Source: Stramonita haemastoma | Lineage: Eukaryota; Mollusca; Gastropoda; Neogastropoda; Muricidae | Assembly (NCBI GenBank): GCA_030674155.1 | Contig: CM060329.1 | Coordinates: 27,318,184-27,382,183, forward strand | DNA: 64,000 nt | Direction: 5' to 3' | In this document: one piece after another, positions 10,333 through 22,322 of the stretch | How positions within the stretch are numbered: position 1 is the stretch's first letter | Layout of the letters: each line of letters opens with the position of its first letter | The notes under the pieces: generated by a model | The model's input: only the letters and a program-made list of their open reading frames with translations | What the model was told of the DNA's origin: nothing | Database searches by the model: none | Made by a program: the position numbers and the translations under genes

Positions 10333-10665
10333 TTCCTCATTAATGGTAAGATTTTTGCACATGTGACAGTTTTTTATCCACTCCATTTAGGTACCTGCAT
10401 CCTGACTTAGGGGTATAGTTGGAAATCGAACCTGTCAATTTTGCCAACAGCTGGGAGGTACGTTCCTTGTCTTTCTGATTTTATTTGTTTTGGGTTCTTC
10501 TGACTTGCACAAGTCTGTGAGCACAAAGGTCGGACAGGTTTAGAGTCTTCAAAGAAAGACTTGACATTTGGTATAAAAGGGTAAGGCTGGGAATTGAATC
10601 CAGAACCTCATGGGTTATTTGTAAGTCAGGTGAATGTCTAAACTTTCCATCTCCCTTCTCTAAAT
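10333..10665 (-). mobile_element. tRNA-derived SINE, 'GCTGGGAAT' head type
   Basis: The plus strand shows GGCTGGGAATTGAATCCAGA near 10,590 and GTGAATGTCTAAAC near 10,631. Reversed, these give box B-like and box A-like sequences. Related copies lie at 39,425-39,815 and 56,795-57,170. All share a body with ACAAGTC(C/T)(A/G)T(A/G)(A/G)G and GTAGCTGCATTCTG-like segments. Confidence 0.6.
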
Positions 10666-10856
10666 GTACTGAATAGAATTGTAAAAATGAGTAGCATAAA
10701 AGAGCTGCATACAATGATGCATTAATGTAATTTTGTACTGTATTCTGTAATGATTTATTCTTGATAATGACTTAATGATCTCTAATTGCCTTGCTAGTAA
10801 ACTTGTCCAGTTTACCTGTTTTGAAATAGTAATATATTCTTATTGTATTTTTGCAG

Positions 10857-11330
10857 AATCCCACCATCACTAGGATTTCAGACTTCTTTATTGCCCAGAC
10901 TGGGGTCTTTATCACCACCAGTATTTCAGTCTTCAATATCACAAAAACTTCTTTGCCAAGACTTCTTTCCCTCCACAACTTCAGTCTTCATCATCACCAG
11001 GACTTCAGTCTCCAGAACTTCAGTCTTCATCATCACCAGGACTTCAGTCTTCATCATCACCAGGACTTCAGTCTTCATCATCACCAGGACTTTTCATCAC
11101 CAGAACTTCAGTCTTCATCATCACCAGAACTTCAGTCTTCATCATCACCAGGACTTCCGTCTTCATCATCACCAGGACTTCAGCCTTCATCATCACCAGG
11201 ACTTCAACAATGCCTGGACCTCACTCTTCTTCATTGCAAAAACTTCATCACTGGGACTTCTTGACTTCCATGCCTTCTGTCTTCGTTGATGCTGGAACTT
11301 CAAAAGTCAACTTGGCTTTTCACCTGCAAG
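10857..11330 (+). other. Cluster 1 exon-like module 2 (type A head)
   Basis: The acceptor tract ends TATTTTTGCAG, followed by AATCCCACCATCAC, related to the AATCTCATCATCAC start of the type A modules in cluster 2. The body is dominated by a 24-bp unit (CTTCAGTCTTCATCATCACC plus AGGA) that encodes an 8-residue repeat. The tail ends CACCTGCAAG|GTACGG. Two forward frames are open through most of the module but both close before the donor (stops at 11,262-11,264 and 11,287-11,289). The third stops at the start, so no frame crosses the whole module. Confidence 0.6.
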
Positions 11331-11559
11331 GTACGGTTTTATCATGTATTGTTTTCATTTTTTATACAAACAACTTGAATTGTGCTGGGTCTGATACCAC
11401 TCTGTTAAGTACCCTGCTGACATGAATCTAGGAGATTTGTGAAGGTCACTTTGTGTACATTCTAAACAAATTAAGTATTCTCTAAATGCAGATTTATAGA
11501 ATGATATTGCAAAAATTTGTAGAGGTATCAGGTTGAATGAAGTCATGTGCTCTTTTGCT

Positions 11560-11935
11560 ATTCAGTTTCTTTTTATTTCCGTGTTCCTCAGCTAGAGCTC
11601 CAAGGTTTTTGCCAACCATTAAGGTAGCTTCATTCCAACTTCGGGGATGATGTCTAAAGATGACACAAATGTGCATGTGTATTTGAATTATTGTCATTCA
11701 TACTGTCACAAATTGGTCTACTGTTCAAAAAGACAGGAAAGGATTTAACTTGAGTGCAAGATGTTCTGCTTTGATTTGAATAGGGGACCTCTCATGCAAA
11801 GGACTTTAGGTGAATAGTCGGTAGGTACTGTTAACTCAGCCCCCCCCCCCCCCCATCAATATGGGTGCCTTAGTGTCAGCTCAGGCCTGGGAAGTCAGAT
11901 CACAAGTGCAGCCACAACCACATCTCCCCATATAG
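11560..11935 (-). mobile_element. SINE copy in cluster 1 intron, 'GAGCTCCAAGG' tail type
   Basis: GAGCTCCAAGGTTTTTGCC, then CGGGGATGATGTCTAAAGA, then CAAGATGTTCTGC, then a degenerate tRNA-like end near 11,900-11,930 (GTCAGATCACAAGTGCA). A C-run of about 15 interrupts it at about 11,840. Confidence 0.65.
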
Positions 11936-12065
11936 TTCTATGTTCTGGGATGATTTGTATTTTGTTTCTTCTTTTTGATTGTTTCATTTTCTTTCTAAAT
12001 GCCTTGCTTGTAATCCACTGTCTCTGTTCTAAAATATTGACATAATCCTTTAAGTGTTTGGACAG

Positions 12066-12830
12066 GTTTTCTTCATTGCCAGGACTTATCATCACATGGA
12101 CTTCTTGGTTCTTCATCACCAAACTTCATCATCACTAGGACTTCATCATCACCAGGACTTCATCATCACCAGGACTATAACCAGGACTTCATCATCGCCA
12201 AGACTTCATCACCAAGACTTCCTCGTCACCAAGACTTCATCATCACCAGAGATACATCAACAGACTTCATCATGCCAAGACTTCATCACCAGGACTCCAT
12301 CATCGCCAAGACTTCATCAACACCAGGACTTCCATCAACACCAGGACTTCATCATCACCAGGACTTCATCACGCCAGACTTTCATCAACACAGGACTTCC
12401 ATCACACCAGGACTTCATCATCACCAGGACTTCATCATCGCCAAGACTTCATCAACACCAGGACTTCCATCAACACCAGGACTTCATCATCACCAGGACT
12501 TCATCACCCATTCATCACACCAGGACTTCATCAACACCAGGACTTCATCATCCAGACTACCAAGGACTTCATCTATCAACACCAGGACTTCATCAACACC
12601 AGGACTTCATCATCACCATTTATGGACTTCATCAACACCAGGACTTCATCATCACCAGGACTTCATCACACCAGGACTTCTCATTGCCCAGACTTTACCA
12701 ATGCCAAGACCTTGTCATTAAGAATTCATTAATGCAAAGACTTCATCATCCTGGAGACGTCATCATCACCAAAATATCTCCACAGGACTTTCATCATCAC
12801 CAGAATATACCCCATTGACACAGTTTCTGG
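12066..12830 (+). other. Cluster 1 terminal exon-like modules (D and C fused)
   Basis: The acceptor is GTGTTTGGACAG. The early phrase GGACTTCTTGGTTCTTCATC (D signature) recurs in modules at 37,944 and 52,312. The late phrase CATCACCAAAATATCTCC (C signature) recurs near 54,730. The middle is a 17/24-bp GGACTTC repeat tract open in at least two frames (254 codons in one). Upstream intron sequence (CACTGTCTCTGTTCT) matches that before the other D modules. No donor was found, consistent with a 3'-terminal exon. Confidence 0.5.
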
Positions 12831-12881
12831 CCTTCATCATCCCAAAGTCTTAACATCAATACTTTGTCCTCACAACTTCTT

Positions 12882-12960
12882 CATTTTTGCCATGTGTGCT
12901 CAAGATGTTCTGTGTGCGTTTGCACACGGGACCTCGGTTTATAGTCTTGTCTGAAGGATA
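12882..12960 (-). mobile_element. Short SINE fragment
   Basis: CAAGATGTTCTGTGTGCG, GCACACGGGACCTCGG and TTTATAGTCTTGTCTGAAGG match the SINE body found elsewhere. Both ends are missing. Confidence 0.6.
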
Positions 12961-13025
12961 TGTGTCTATATGCGTGTTTGTGTGTATGAGTGTGTATATA
13001 TGTGTGCATGCATGCATGCATGAGA
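12961..13025. repeat. TG/TGCA-rich low-complexity tract
   Basis: Interrupted GTGTG and GCATGCATG run. Confidence 0.8.
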
Positions 13026-13189
13026 GGGGGGGAACTTTACAGAAATCGAATGTGAGTACTACATGATTTTCAGTCAGATCGTGTGTTCAGTTTAAGGTAA
13101 AGGGTTACTTGGGAGTAGGTTTAGGATGCACATTTGCATTAGTAATTGAGCAAAGATAGAAAAATTGTATAAATTTTTTTACTTAATCT

Positions 13190-13760
13190 TATTCCTTTTT
13201 TAAGGATTAAAAAGATAGATCAGTCTTTGAGCCTTTTCTTTGGCATTGTGGTAATACACAAAAAGTTTTGTGGCCTTTTTTGGCGTTCGGGTTAAAAAAA
13301 AATGCATTGGAGCCTTTTTTAGTGTTGGAATAAAAAAAAAAAGCCTTGGAGCATTTTTTGGGTTTGGGTAAAAAACAAAAGTCTCAGAACTACTCTCTGC
13401 TTTTGGCAGGGATGGTAATCTGTGATCCAAAGAAAATCAATCTAATCTGGTGTCCATATGCTGTTGTGTCCACATGCATACGTTTTTGCATTATACAAAT
13501 TGAGAAGCTCAGATTTTCCAACTACTAATCTTAACCATGACCTTTACAACACTGTTTAACTAACTTACCCTGACCCCTACACTGCATGTCAACACATTGC
13601 AGATGGAAGCAATGGTATATGGACAATGGATTCTTTTCTGCCCTGAAGCCGGTAGTTTGGGAAGGGGTGAAATTTGAGAAAATTGGATATTTAGAAGAAA
13701 GGGGTAGGATTTTAATTAAGGTATACCTGAATAAGGAAAAAAGTGGTATGTGTGATCCAT
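13190..13760. repeat. Diverged copy of the dispersed repeat next to the 55-bp array
   Basis: CTGCTTTTGGCAGG, then GTGTCCACATGCATACG, then TTACCCTGACCCCTACACTG, then GGGGTGAAATTTGAGAAA align in order with 40,985-41,280 and 57,190-57,560. The front is filled with diverged GCCTTTTTT-containing units rather than clean 55-bp monomers. The 68-codon frame at 13,586-13,792 is inside the repeat and is not a gene. Confidence 0.65.
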
Positions 13761-13829
13761 TCCCACATGCATACCATGACTTACTCTTCTGAAAGGCAGA
13801 CCTGAGTTGTTGTTTTTTCAATATATATT

Positions 13830-14340
13830 ATTTTATTTTTTGTATATATATATTGTTTTTGCTTTTTTAAGATCAGGAGTACAATGCTCTGGCCATAAAA
13901 GAGGGCTGTGTGTGTATGTGTGCATGATGGATAGTGCACTGGTGTTATCATAGAATGTCAGATGTTTCCATTCCATATTTAATGAAGCAACACTCTTGGT
14001 TCTGTTGTAAAACCAGCACCACAGTTGGTTTACAAATGAACGTTTCTTCAAGACGAGGAGCTTTTACTTCAGTTTGTATAGGTTTTTTTTTTGTTCATTA
14101 AAACCCATTGGTACACCACTTTTTTATCAACTTAGTTTTTAAATTGGCATTTACAGAGGTGACAAGAAGTTTGGACATCAGAAAATGAAACTAGAAGGGG
14201 TATAAAGAGGAGGATGGGGGACCCACAAAAAATGGGGAAAGAGAAAAGGTGGGTGGAAGTGACACCTAAAACAGTGGAGGAACAGAAAAGGGATAATGTG
14301 GGAGAAACATGAGGTTGAAGGCCTCACAAAAAAGTGTCTG
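13830..14340. repeat. Paralogue of 15.0-15.3 kb, with a solitary minisatellite-like unit
   Basis: CTTGGTTCTGTTGTAAAACC at about 13,994 recurs at about 15,020. Further on, GGACATCAGAAAATGAAACT (about 14,173) parallels GGATGTCAGAAATTGAAACT (about 15,187). GGGGAAAGAGAAAAGGTGGG near 14,233 parallels the minisatellite unit core GGGGAAAAGAAAAGGTGG. It looks like a copy of the array seed that never amplified. Confidence 0.6.
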
Positions 14341-14812
14341 GACTCTGAATGTGTTTGTATTATGTCACCTTTTACTGTGAATTTCAAAAATCAATATTCT
14401 AAATTGGAGAATTTCAATTGCCTATCAAACTTTTTTGGTCGAGGGGTTAAAACTGGATTTTTGTAAATTGTGAAAGCAGCAACAAAGATTTGTATTTGTA
14501 TGACTTGGTAATGTAGCCTTTAATTACCATTCACCTGTAGCTAGTGTTTTTTTGTCATTTGGAGCAGATTTCTGTTTTAAAACTTTAAAAAAAAAAAAAA
14601 AAAAAATAAAAAACCGAATTGCTGTTTTTGATATTCTCTCGAAATCATGTGGAACAAAATGTGTTGTGGGTAAATCCATGCTGTGGTCTTATGACTGATA
14701 ATGACATGAGTGCAACACAGAGATCAAACCAACATGAATTTTTTGGGGTATGTTTTTGTGTGTAGAATTGGCAGTTAGCTAACCAGTAGGTACTGTAAGG
14801 TTTTTAGTTTGT
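14341..14812. other. No gene recognised
   Basis: AT-rich DNA including an A-run at 14,586-14,613. No supported frame. Confidence 0.4.
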
Positions 14813-14813
14813 A

Positions 14814-14815
14814 TT

Positions 14816-14880
<65 letters not shown>

Positions 14881-14940
14881 ATGTGTGTGTGTTTGCATGT
14901 GTGTGTGTTTGCATGTGTGTGTGTTTGCATGTGTGTTAGT
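14814..14940. repeat. (GT)n microsatellite with GTTTGCAT variants
   Basis: A pure GT run to about 14,876, then four GTGTGTGTGTTTGCAT-type blocks. Confidence 0.95.
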
Positions 14941-15184
14941 GTGAGGAAGCAAATCTGTTCACTAATGTTATCACAGATTCTTATGGATGAATAGCCATGA
15001 CATATTTGAAGGGGTACCCTTGGTTCTGTTGTAAAACCAGCACCACAATGGCATTACTGATCTACATGCTGTAGGACAGAATGCTTATATCTTAATGATG
15101 CTACTTTTTGTAATCATGTTATGTGAGACATCACTTTTTTTTTTCTTTTTGCTTTTTGAGTGTGTTTTTGTAGTTTATAAATAT

Positions 15185-17950
15185 TTTGGATGTCAGAAAT
15201 TGAAACTAAAAAGAAAAGTGGGGAAAAAAGAGAAGGACCCACCCAAAGAACTAAACCAAAACAAAAACAGGGGAAAAGAAAAGGTGGTTGGAGGCCCCAC
15301 ATATTTAAAAAAAAAAAGAGAAGAAAAAACGGGGAAAAGAAAAGGTGGTTGGAGGCCCACATTAAAAACAACAACCAAAAAACTGGAGAAAGGAAAAGGT
15401 GGTAGAGGCCTAAAATAAAAACAACAACAAAAAACGGGGAAAAGAAAAGGTGGTTGGGGGCCCCGCTTAATAATAACAAAAAACAAAACAAAAAAAAAAA
15501 CGGGGAAAAGAAAAGGTGGTTAGAGGCCCCACATTGAATAAATAAAACAGAGGCCTCACATTAAATAAATAGAACAAACAAACAAAAGAAAAAAAAGGGG
15601 AAAAGAAAAGGTGGTTGGGGGCCCCACATTGATTAAAAAAAAAAAAAACGGGGAAAAGAAAAGGTGGTTGGGGGCCCCACAAATAAATAAACAAAAAAAA
15701 TGGGGAAAAGATAAGGTGGTTGGAGGCCCCACAAATAAATATACCAAAAAAATGGGGAAAAGATAAGGTGGTTGGAGGCCCCACAAATAAACAAACAAAA
15801 AAAATGGGGAAAAGATAAGGTGGTTGGAGGCCCCACAAATAAACATATAAACTGGGGAAAAGATAAGGTGGTTGGAGGCCCCACAAATAAACATAAAAAA
15901 TGGGGAAAAGATAAGGTGGTTGGAGGCCCCACAAATAAATAAACAAAAAAAATGGGGAAAAGATAAGGTGGTTGGAGGCCCCACAAATAAATAAACATAA
16001 AAAATGGGAAAAGGTGGTTGGAGGCCCCACAAATAAATAAAAAATGGGGAAAAGATAAGGTGGTTGGAGGCCCCACAAATAAATAAACATAAAAAATGGG
16101 GAAAAGATAAGGTGGTTGGAGGCCCCACAAATAAATAAACATAATAAATGAGGAAAAGATAAGGTGGTTGGAGGCCCCACAAATAAACAAACATAAAAAA
16201 TGGGGAAAAGATAAGGTGGTTGGAGGCCCCACAAATAAATAAACAAAAAATGGGGAAAAGATAAGGTGGTTGGAGGCCCCACAAATAAGTAAACCAAAAA
16301 ACTGGGGAAAAGATAAGGTGGTTGGAGGCCCCACAAATAAACATAAAAATTGGGGAAAAGATAAGGTGGTTGGAGGCCCCACAAATAAATAAACATAAAA
16401 AATGGGGAAAAGATAAGGTGGTTGGAGGCCCCACAAATAAATATAAAAACTGGGGAAAAGATAAGGTGGTTGGGGGCCCCACAAATAAACAAAAAAAATG
16501 GGGAAAAGATAAGGTGGTTGGAGGCCCCACAAATAAACAAAAAATGGGGAAAAGATAAGGTGGTTGGAGGCCCAAAAATAAATAAACAAAAAAAATGGGG
16601 AAAAGATAAGGTGGTTGGAGGCCCCACAAATAAATAAACAAAAAAAATGGGGAAAAGATAAGGTGGTTGGAGGCCCCACAAATAAACATAAAAAATGGGG
16701 AAAAGATAAGGTGGTTGGGGGCCCCACAAATAAACATAAAAATTGGGGAAAAGATAAGGTGGTTGGAGGCCCCACAAATAAACAAACATAAAAAATGGGG
16801 AAAAGATAAGGTGGTTGGAGGCCCCACAAATAAACAAAAAAAATGGGGAAAAGAAAAGGTGGTTAAAGGCCCCACACAAACAAACAAAAAAAATGGGGAA
16901 AAGATAAGGTGGTTGGAGGCCCCACAAATAAACAAACATAAACAATGGGGAAAAGATAAGGTGGTTGGAGGCCCCACTAATAAATAAACAAAAAATGGGG
17001 AAAAGATAAGGTGGTTGGAGGCCCCACAAATAAATAAACATAAAAAATGGGGAAAAGATAAGGTGGTTGGAGGCCCCACAAATAAATAAACATAAAAATT
17101 GGGGAAAAGATAAGGTGGTTGGAGGCCCCACAAATAAATAAACATAAAAAATGGGGAAAGATTAGGTGGTTGGAGGCCCCACAAATAAATAAACAAAAAA
17201 TGGGGAAAAGATAAGGTGGTTGGAGGCCCCACAAATAAACATAAAAAATGGGGAAAAGATAAGGTGGTTGGAGGCCCCACAAATAAATAAACATAAAAAA
17301 TGGGGAAAAGATAAGGTGGTTGGAGGCCCCACAAATAAACATAAAAACTGGGGAAAAGAAAAATTGGTTGGAGGCCCCACAAATAAACATAAAAAATGGG
17401 GAAAAGATTAGGTGGTTGGAGGCCCCACAAATAAATAAACAAAAAAACGGGGAAAAGATAAGGTGGTTGGAGGCCCCACAAATAAACAAACAAAAAAATG
17501 GGGAAAAGAAAGGTGGTTGGAGGCCCCACAAATAAACATAAAAAATGGGGAAAAGATAAGGCGGTTGGAGGCCCCACAAATATAAAAATTGGGGAAAAGA
17601 TAAGGTGGTTGGAGGCCCCACAAATAAATAAACATAAAAAATGGGGAAAAGATAAGGTGGTTGGAGGCCCCACAAATAACAAAAAAAATGGGGAAAAGAT
17701 AAGGTGGTTGGAGGCCCAACAAATAAATAAACAAAAAAATGGGGAAAAGATAAGGTGGTTGGAGGCCCCACAAATAAACAAAAAAAATGGGGAAAAGATA
17801 AGGTGGTTGGAGGCCCCACAAATAAACAAACATAAACAATGGGGAAAAGATAAGGTGGTTGGAGGCCCCACAAATAAATAAACATAAAAAATGGGGAAAA
17901 GATAAGGTGGTTGGAGGCCCCACAAATAAACAAACATAAACAATGGGGAA
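15185..17950. repeat. Large ~47-57 bp minisatellite, left part
   Basis: The core GGGGAAAAGATAAGGTGG, then TTGGAGGCCCCACAAATAAA, repeats with a variable A/T-rich spacer. Edge units at 15,185-15,690 are diverged (GAAAAGAAAAGG, long A-runs), while internal units are near-identical. The minus strand is open for up to 795 codons (15,556-17,943) and the other two minus frames are also open for hundreds of codons. This is what a stop-free repeat with varying unit length produces, so no protein is claimed. Confidence 0.95.
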
Positions 17951-18247
17951 GCCGCCGCTGTGGCCTAGTGGTTAGGGCGTTGTACTCGTAATCTAAAGGT
18001 TGCGGGTTCGATCCCAGCTATTCCACAATGGCGTTGTGCCCTTGGAAAAGGCACTTTACGGCTATTTTCTCACCCCACCCAGGTGTAAAAGGGGTACCAA
18101 CCTTGTGTTGGGGGTTAACCCTGCGATAGACTGGCGTCCTATCCAGGGGGGAGTCTATGACTCTGTCGCTTAACGCCACAGAAACCGGGATAAGCACCGG
18201 CCTGATGAGCCTTATGGCTCGGGACAGACTTTAACTTTTTAACTTTT
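17951..18247 (+). mobile_element. Full-length tRNA-derived SINE with 13-bp target-site duplication
   Basis: The head has box A TGGCCTAGTGGTTAGGGCG and box B GGTTGCGGGTTCGATCCC. A conserved-looking body (GCGATAGACTGGCGTCCTAT, then GGGATAAGCACCGGCC) follows, and the element ends in a TTAACTTTT-type 3' repeat. The sequence AAACAATGGGGAA occurs at 17,938-17,950 and again at 18,248-18,260, a perfect 13-bp target-site duplication. Its target is a minisatellite unit, so it is younger than that array. This is the best-preserved SINE in the window. Confidence 0.95.
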
Positions 18248-18725
18248 AAACAATGGGGAAAAGATAAGGTGGTTGGAGGCCCCACAAATAAATAAACTTA
18301 AAAACTGGGGAAAAGATAAGGTGGTTGGAGGCCCCACAAATAAATAAACATAAAAACTGGGGAAAAGATAAGGTGGTTGGAGGCCCCACAAATAAATAAA
18401 CATAAAAACTGGGGAAAAGATAAGGTGGTTGGAGGCCCCACAAATAAACATAAAAAATGGGGAAAAGATAAGGTGGTTGGAGGCCCCACAAATAAACAAA
18501 CATAAAAACTGGGGAAAAGATAAGGTGGTTGGAGGCCCCACAAATAAACATAAAAAATGGGGAAAAGATAAGGTGGTTGGAGGCCCCACAAATAAATAAA
18601 CAAAAAATGGGGAAAAGATAAGGTGGTTGGGGGCCCCACAAAAACTAAACAAAACCACAAACAAAAAAAAATGGGGAAAAGAAAGGTGGTTGGAGGCCCC
18701 ACAAAAAAAGAAAAGAAAAAAATCC
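18248..18725. repeat. Large minisatellite, right part after the SINE
   Basis: The same unit continues across the SINE insertion. It decays at 18,640-18,725 into diverged units with GAAAAGAAAGGTGG and C-runs. Both outer edges of the array are diverged and the centre is homogeneous. Confidence 0.9.
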
Positions 18726-18985
18726 CCCCTCCCCCCCTCCCAAAAAGAAAAGAAAAAAAAGTTGGAGGCTCCACAAACAGGTGTCTCGCTCAGTGCTTGT
18801 CTCTGCTAGCTGCCATTATACATTTTGTATTGATTTTTTCAAATGTATAATCTGTACAACTGTCTATTGAAAAAAATCATGGATTTATGATGGTAGTATA
18901 GTTTGTGTTTCTAACTAATAATCTGTATATTGATCTCTTACAGCTAGATTTGACATCAGCTGGAAAACTGATGTTATTGTTGCAG

Positions 18986-19544
18986 GGACTTTTTGTGGCT
19001 GCAACGATTTCTTCATCACTGCAAGGACTTCTTCATCATTGCAAGGACTTCCTCCTCATTGTAAGGACTTCTTAGTTGCTGCAGACATTTTTATTGCTCC
19101 AAGAATTTTTTTGTCACTGCAAGGACTTTTTCATTGCCACAAGGACTTTAATCTTCACTGCTGCAAGGACTTCTTCCCTGCTACAAGGACTTCAGTCTTC
19201 ATCATCACCAGGACTTCAGTATTCATCATCACCAGGACTTCATCAACACCAGGACTTCATCATCAACACCAGGACTCCATCATCAACACCAGGACTTCAT
19301 TAACACCAGCACTTCATCATTACCAGCACTTCATCATCACCAGCACTTCATCAACACCAGGACTTCATCAACACCAGGACTTCATCATCATCAACATCAG
19401 GACTTTATCAACACCAGGACTTCATCATCAACACCAGGACTTCATCAACACCAGGACTTCATCATCAACACCAGGACTTCATCAACACCAGGACTTCATC
19501 AACACCAGGACTTCAGAAGTCCGCTTTTACTTGTTCCCTACAAG
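18986..19544 (+). other. Cluster 2 entry module (A tail)
   Basis: Acceptor GTTATTGTTGCAG; an alternative AG (GATCTCTTACAG) would start it at 18,944. The body passes from 20-bp CTGCAAGGACTTC units through 24-bp units to 17-bp ATCAACACCAGGACTTC units. The tail is GAAGTCCGCTTTTACTTG and the donor CAAG|GTACGG. Its head matches neither A nor B, as expected for the first internal exon. Confidence 0.5.
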
Positions 19545-19942
19545 GTACGGTTCTGTCACCCATTGTTTTCATTTTTTATACACAGTTAAGCCTGTGCTGC
19601 ATCTGATAGCACTGCGTGATAAAGTTCTCTGATGATACTGCTCTTGGAGATTGATTTATATTCTTCTATTCTAAGGTTTTTGGTTGTTTTAAAAAAAAAA
19701 AAAATTTCCTGTGGGGGGAGGTTAAATAAAAATGTAGAGATTAAAATCGTAAAAAAACCCCATTGTATGAAGATAGTGAAGAATGAAGGTCTTGATAGAT
19801 CAGTGTAGTATTGTACACTGATGTGTGATAATTTCTTTCTGGATATTTTTTAATGCATTTCATTTTTGAATGGCTTGCTCATCACCTATGCAGATTTGTC
19901 TTTTTTGAGAGAATAATGTTTTCCTGTTTGTGTAATTTTCAG

Positions 19943-20347
19943 GATCTTCACCAGAATTTGTTGATCACAGGGACTTCTTCATCACCGCAAGGACATTTAC
20001 TTCACCAAGATAACTTCATCACAAGACTTCTTCACTGCTACAAGGACTTCTTCACTGCTACAAGGACTTCTTCACTGACACAAGAACTTCTTCACTGCTA
20101 CAAGGACTTCTTCACTGCTACAAGGACTTCTTCACTGCTACAAGGACTTCTTCACTGCTACAAGGACTTCAGTCGTCATCACCCCCCCTCCTACCCCAAG
20201 TCTTCGAAAGGACCTTTTCATCATTGCAGGGACTTCTTTATTGCCACAAGGACATCTCTTCATCACTGCAAATACTTCTCCATAACTGCAAGGATGCCTT
20301 CATTGCCAGGACCAGAAATTGATCCTCTTTTACTGGTTCCCTTCAAG
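19943..20347 (+). other. Module B1
   Basis: 405 bp. Acceptor GTAATTTTCAG; head GATCTTCACCAGAATTTG; about eight 20-bp GGACTTCTTCACTGCTACAA units; an internal C-rich run; tail CTTTTACTGGTTCCCTTCAAG|GTACGG. The first frame is open throughout. Spliced to A1 in that phase, it meets a TGA about 20 codons into A1. Confidence 0.55.
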
Positions 20348-20698
20348 GTACGGTTCTGTCGCCTGTCCTCTTCATTCTTTATACAATTTTAAATGTAACA
20401 GATCTGATAGCACACTGTTGGTAAAGTGCTTTGATGACACTGCTCTTGGAGGCTAATGAAATTGATGGTGTGTATATTCTAAACAAGTTGAGGAGTTTTC
20501 TATAGTCAAAATATAGTGAAAAAAATAAACCGTATGAAGTCAGGATCCATTACTATCATACTGTATTAATAGTCCCTTATGATTTGTTTCTTCTTCATGT
20601 CATTTTATTCATAAAATAAAAAAAAATTGCCTTGCCCATTAGCCACTCTTATTTTTTATCTTGAGGTAGTAATGTATTCTGGTTTGTTGTTTTGACAG

Positions 20699-21222
20699 AA
20701 TCTCAGCATCACAGGAATGTTCATCATCTCTCGGACTTCAGTCATCATCAACAAATGAACTTGATCACTCCCAGGACTTCTCACCCCCAGGACTTCATCA
20801 CCAGCACTTCACTTTATCAACACCAGCACTTCACTTCATCATCACCAGGACTTCACTTCATCATCACCAGGACTTCACTTCACCAACACCAGGACTTCAC
20901 TTCATCAACACCAGGACTTCACTTCATCAACACCAGGACTTCATCATCACCAGGACTTCACTTCATCATCACCAGGACTTCACTTCATCATCACCAGGAC
21001 TTCACTTCATCAACACCAGGACTTCACTTCATCAACACCCGGACTTCACTTCATCAACACCCGGACTTCATCATCATCAACACCAGGGCTTCATCAACAC
21101 CAGCACTTCATCAACACCAGGACTTCATCACAATCACCAGCACTTCAACATCAGGACTTATCAACACCAGCACTTCATCAACACCAGACTTCAGAAGTCA
21201 GCTTTTACTTGTTCCCTACAAG
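20699..21222 (+). other. Module A1
   Basis: 524 bp. Acceptor GTTGTTTTGACAG; head AATCTCAGCATCACAGG; 22-bp GGACTTCACTTCATCAACACCA units; tail GCTTTTACTTGTTCCCTACAAG|GTACGG. Two forward frames are open. Spliced to B2 it joins in an open frame. Confidence 0.55.
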
Positions 21223-21633
21223 GTACGGTTCTGTCACCCATTGTTTTCATTTTTTATACAAACAGTTAAGCCTGTGCTGCATCTGATAGCACTGCATGAT
21301 AAAGTTCTCTGATGACACTGCTCTTGGAGATTTTTAATATTTTTATTTTTCTGTTCGAAGATTTTTGGTGGTTTAAAAAATAATAGGGGGGAGGAGGGTG
21401 GTGGTTAAATAAAAATGCAGAGATTAAAATTGTAACCCCCCCTAAAAAACATTGTATGAAGATAGTGTGCAGAATGAAGGTCTTGATAGATTAGTGTAGT
21501 ATTGTACACTGATGTGTGATGACTTCTTTCTGGATATTTTTTTAATCATTTCATTTTTGAATGGCTTGCTCATCACCTATGCAGATTTGTCTTTTTTGAG
21601 AGAATAATGTTTTCCTGTTTGTATGATTTTCAG

Positions 21634-22322
21634 GATCTTCACCAGAATTTGTTGATCACAGGGACTTTTTCATCACTGCAAGGACTTTTACTTCACCAAG
21701 ATAACTTCATCACAAGACTTCTTCACTGCTACAAGGACTTCTTCACTGCTACAAGGACTTCTTCACTGCTACAAGGACTTCTTTATTGCTACAAGGACTT
21801 CTTCACTGCTACAAGGACTTCTTCACTGCTACAAGGACTTCTTCACTGCTACAAGGACTTGTCCACTGCTACAAGGACTTCTTCACTGCTACAAGGACTT
21901 CAGTCTTCATCATCAGGACTTCAGTCTTCATCATCACCAGGACTTCAGTCTTCATTATCACCAGGACTTCAGTCTTCATCATCACCAGGACTTCAGTCTT
22001 CATCATCACCAGGACTTCAGTCTTCATCATCACCAGGACTTCAGTCTTCAACATCACCAGGACATCAGTCCTCATCATCCCTCCCCCCCTCCCAAAAGTC
22101 TTCAAAAGGACCTCTTCATCATTTTGGGGACTGTTTTATCGCCACAAGGACATCTTCATTACTGCAAAAACTTCATCATCACTGCAAAAATTTCTTCATC
22201 ACTGCAAAAACTTCATCACTACAAAAATTTCTTTGTCACTGCAAAAACTTCTTCATTGCTGCAAGGATGCCTTCATTCCCAGGCCTTCAGAAATTTATCA
22301 TCTTTTACTGGTTCCCTTTAAG
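21634..22322 (+). other. Module B2
   Basis: 689 bp. About ten 20-bp units, then six to seven 24-bp CTTCAGTCTTCATCATCACC-type units, then a CTGCAAAAACTTC block. The donor context is CCTTTAAG|GTACGG. Open in one frame through the whole module and continuing in phase into A2. Confidence 0.55.

Noticed and set aside
15467..17943. Very long minus-strand open frames (up to 795 codons) with hydrophobic repeats resembling a membrane protein
   Set aside because: All three minus frames are open over the same minisatellite. The sequence is a stop-free repeat with varying unit length, there is no distinct start, and one SINE interrupts it. No conservation signal for one frame.
17951..18020. Possible tRNA gene
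   Set aside because: Boxes A and B are present but no acceptor stem closes, and the sequence continues into a SINE body with a flanking target-site duplication.
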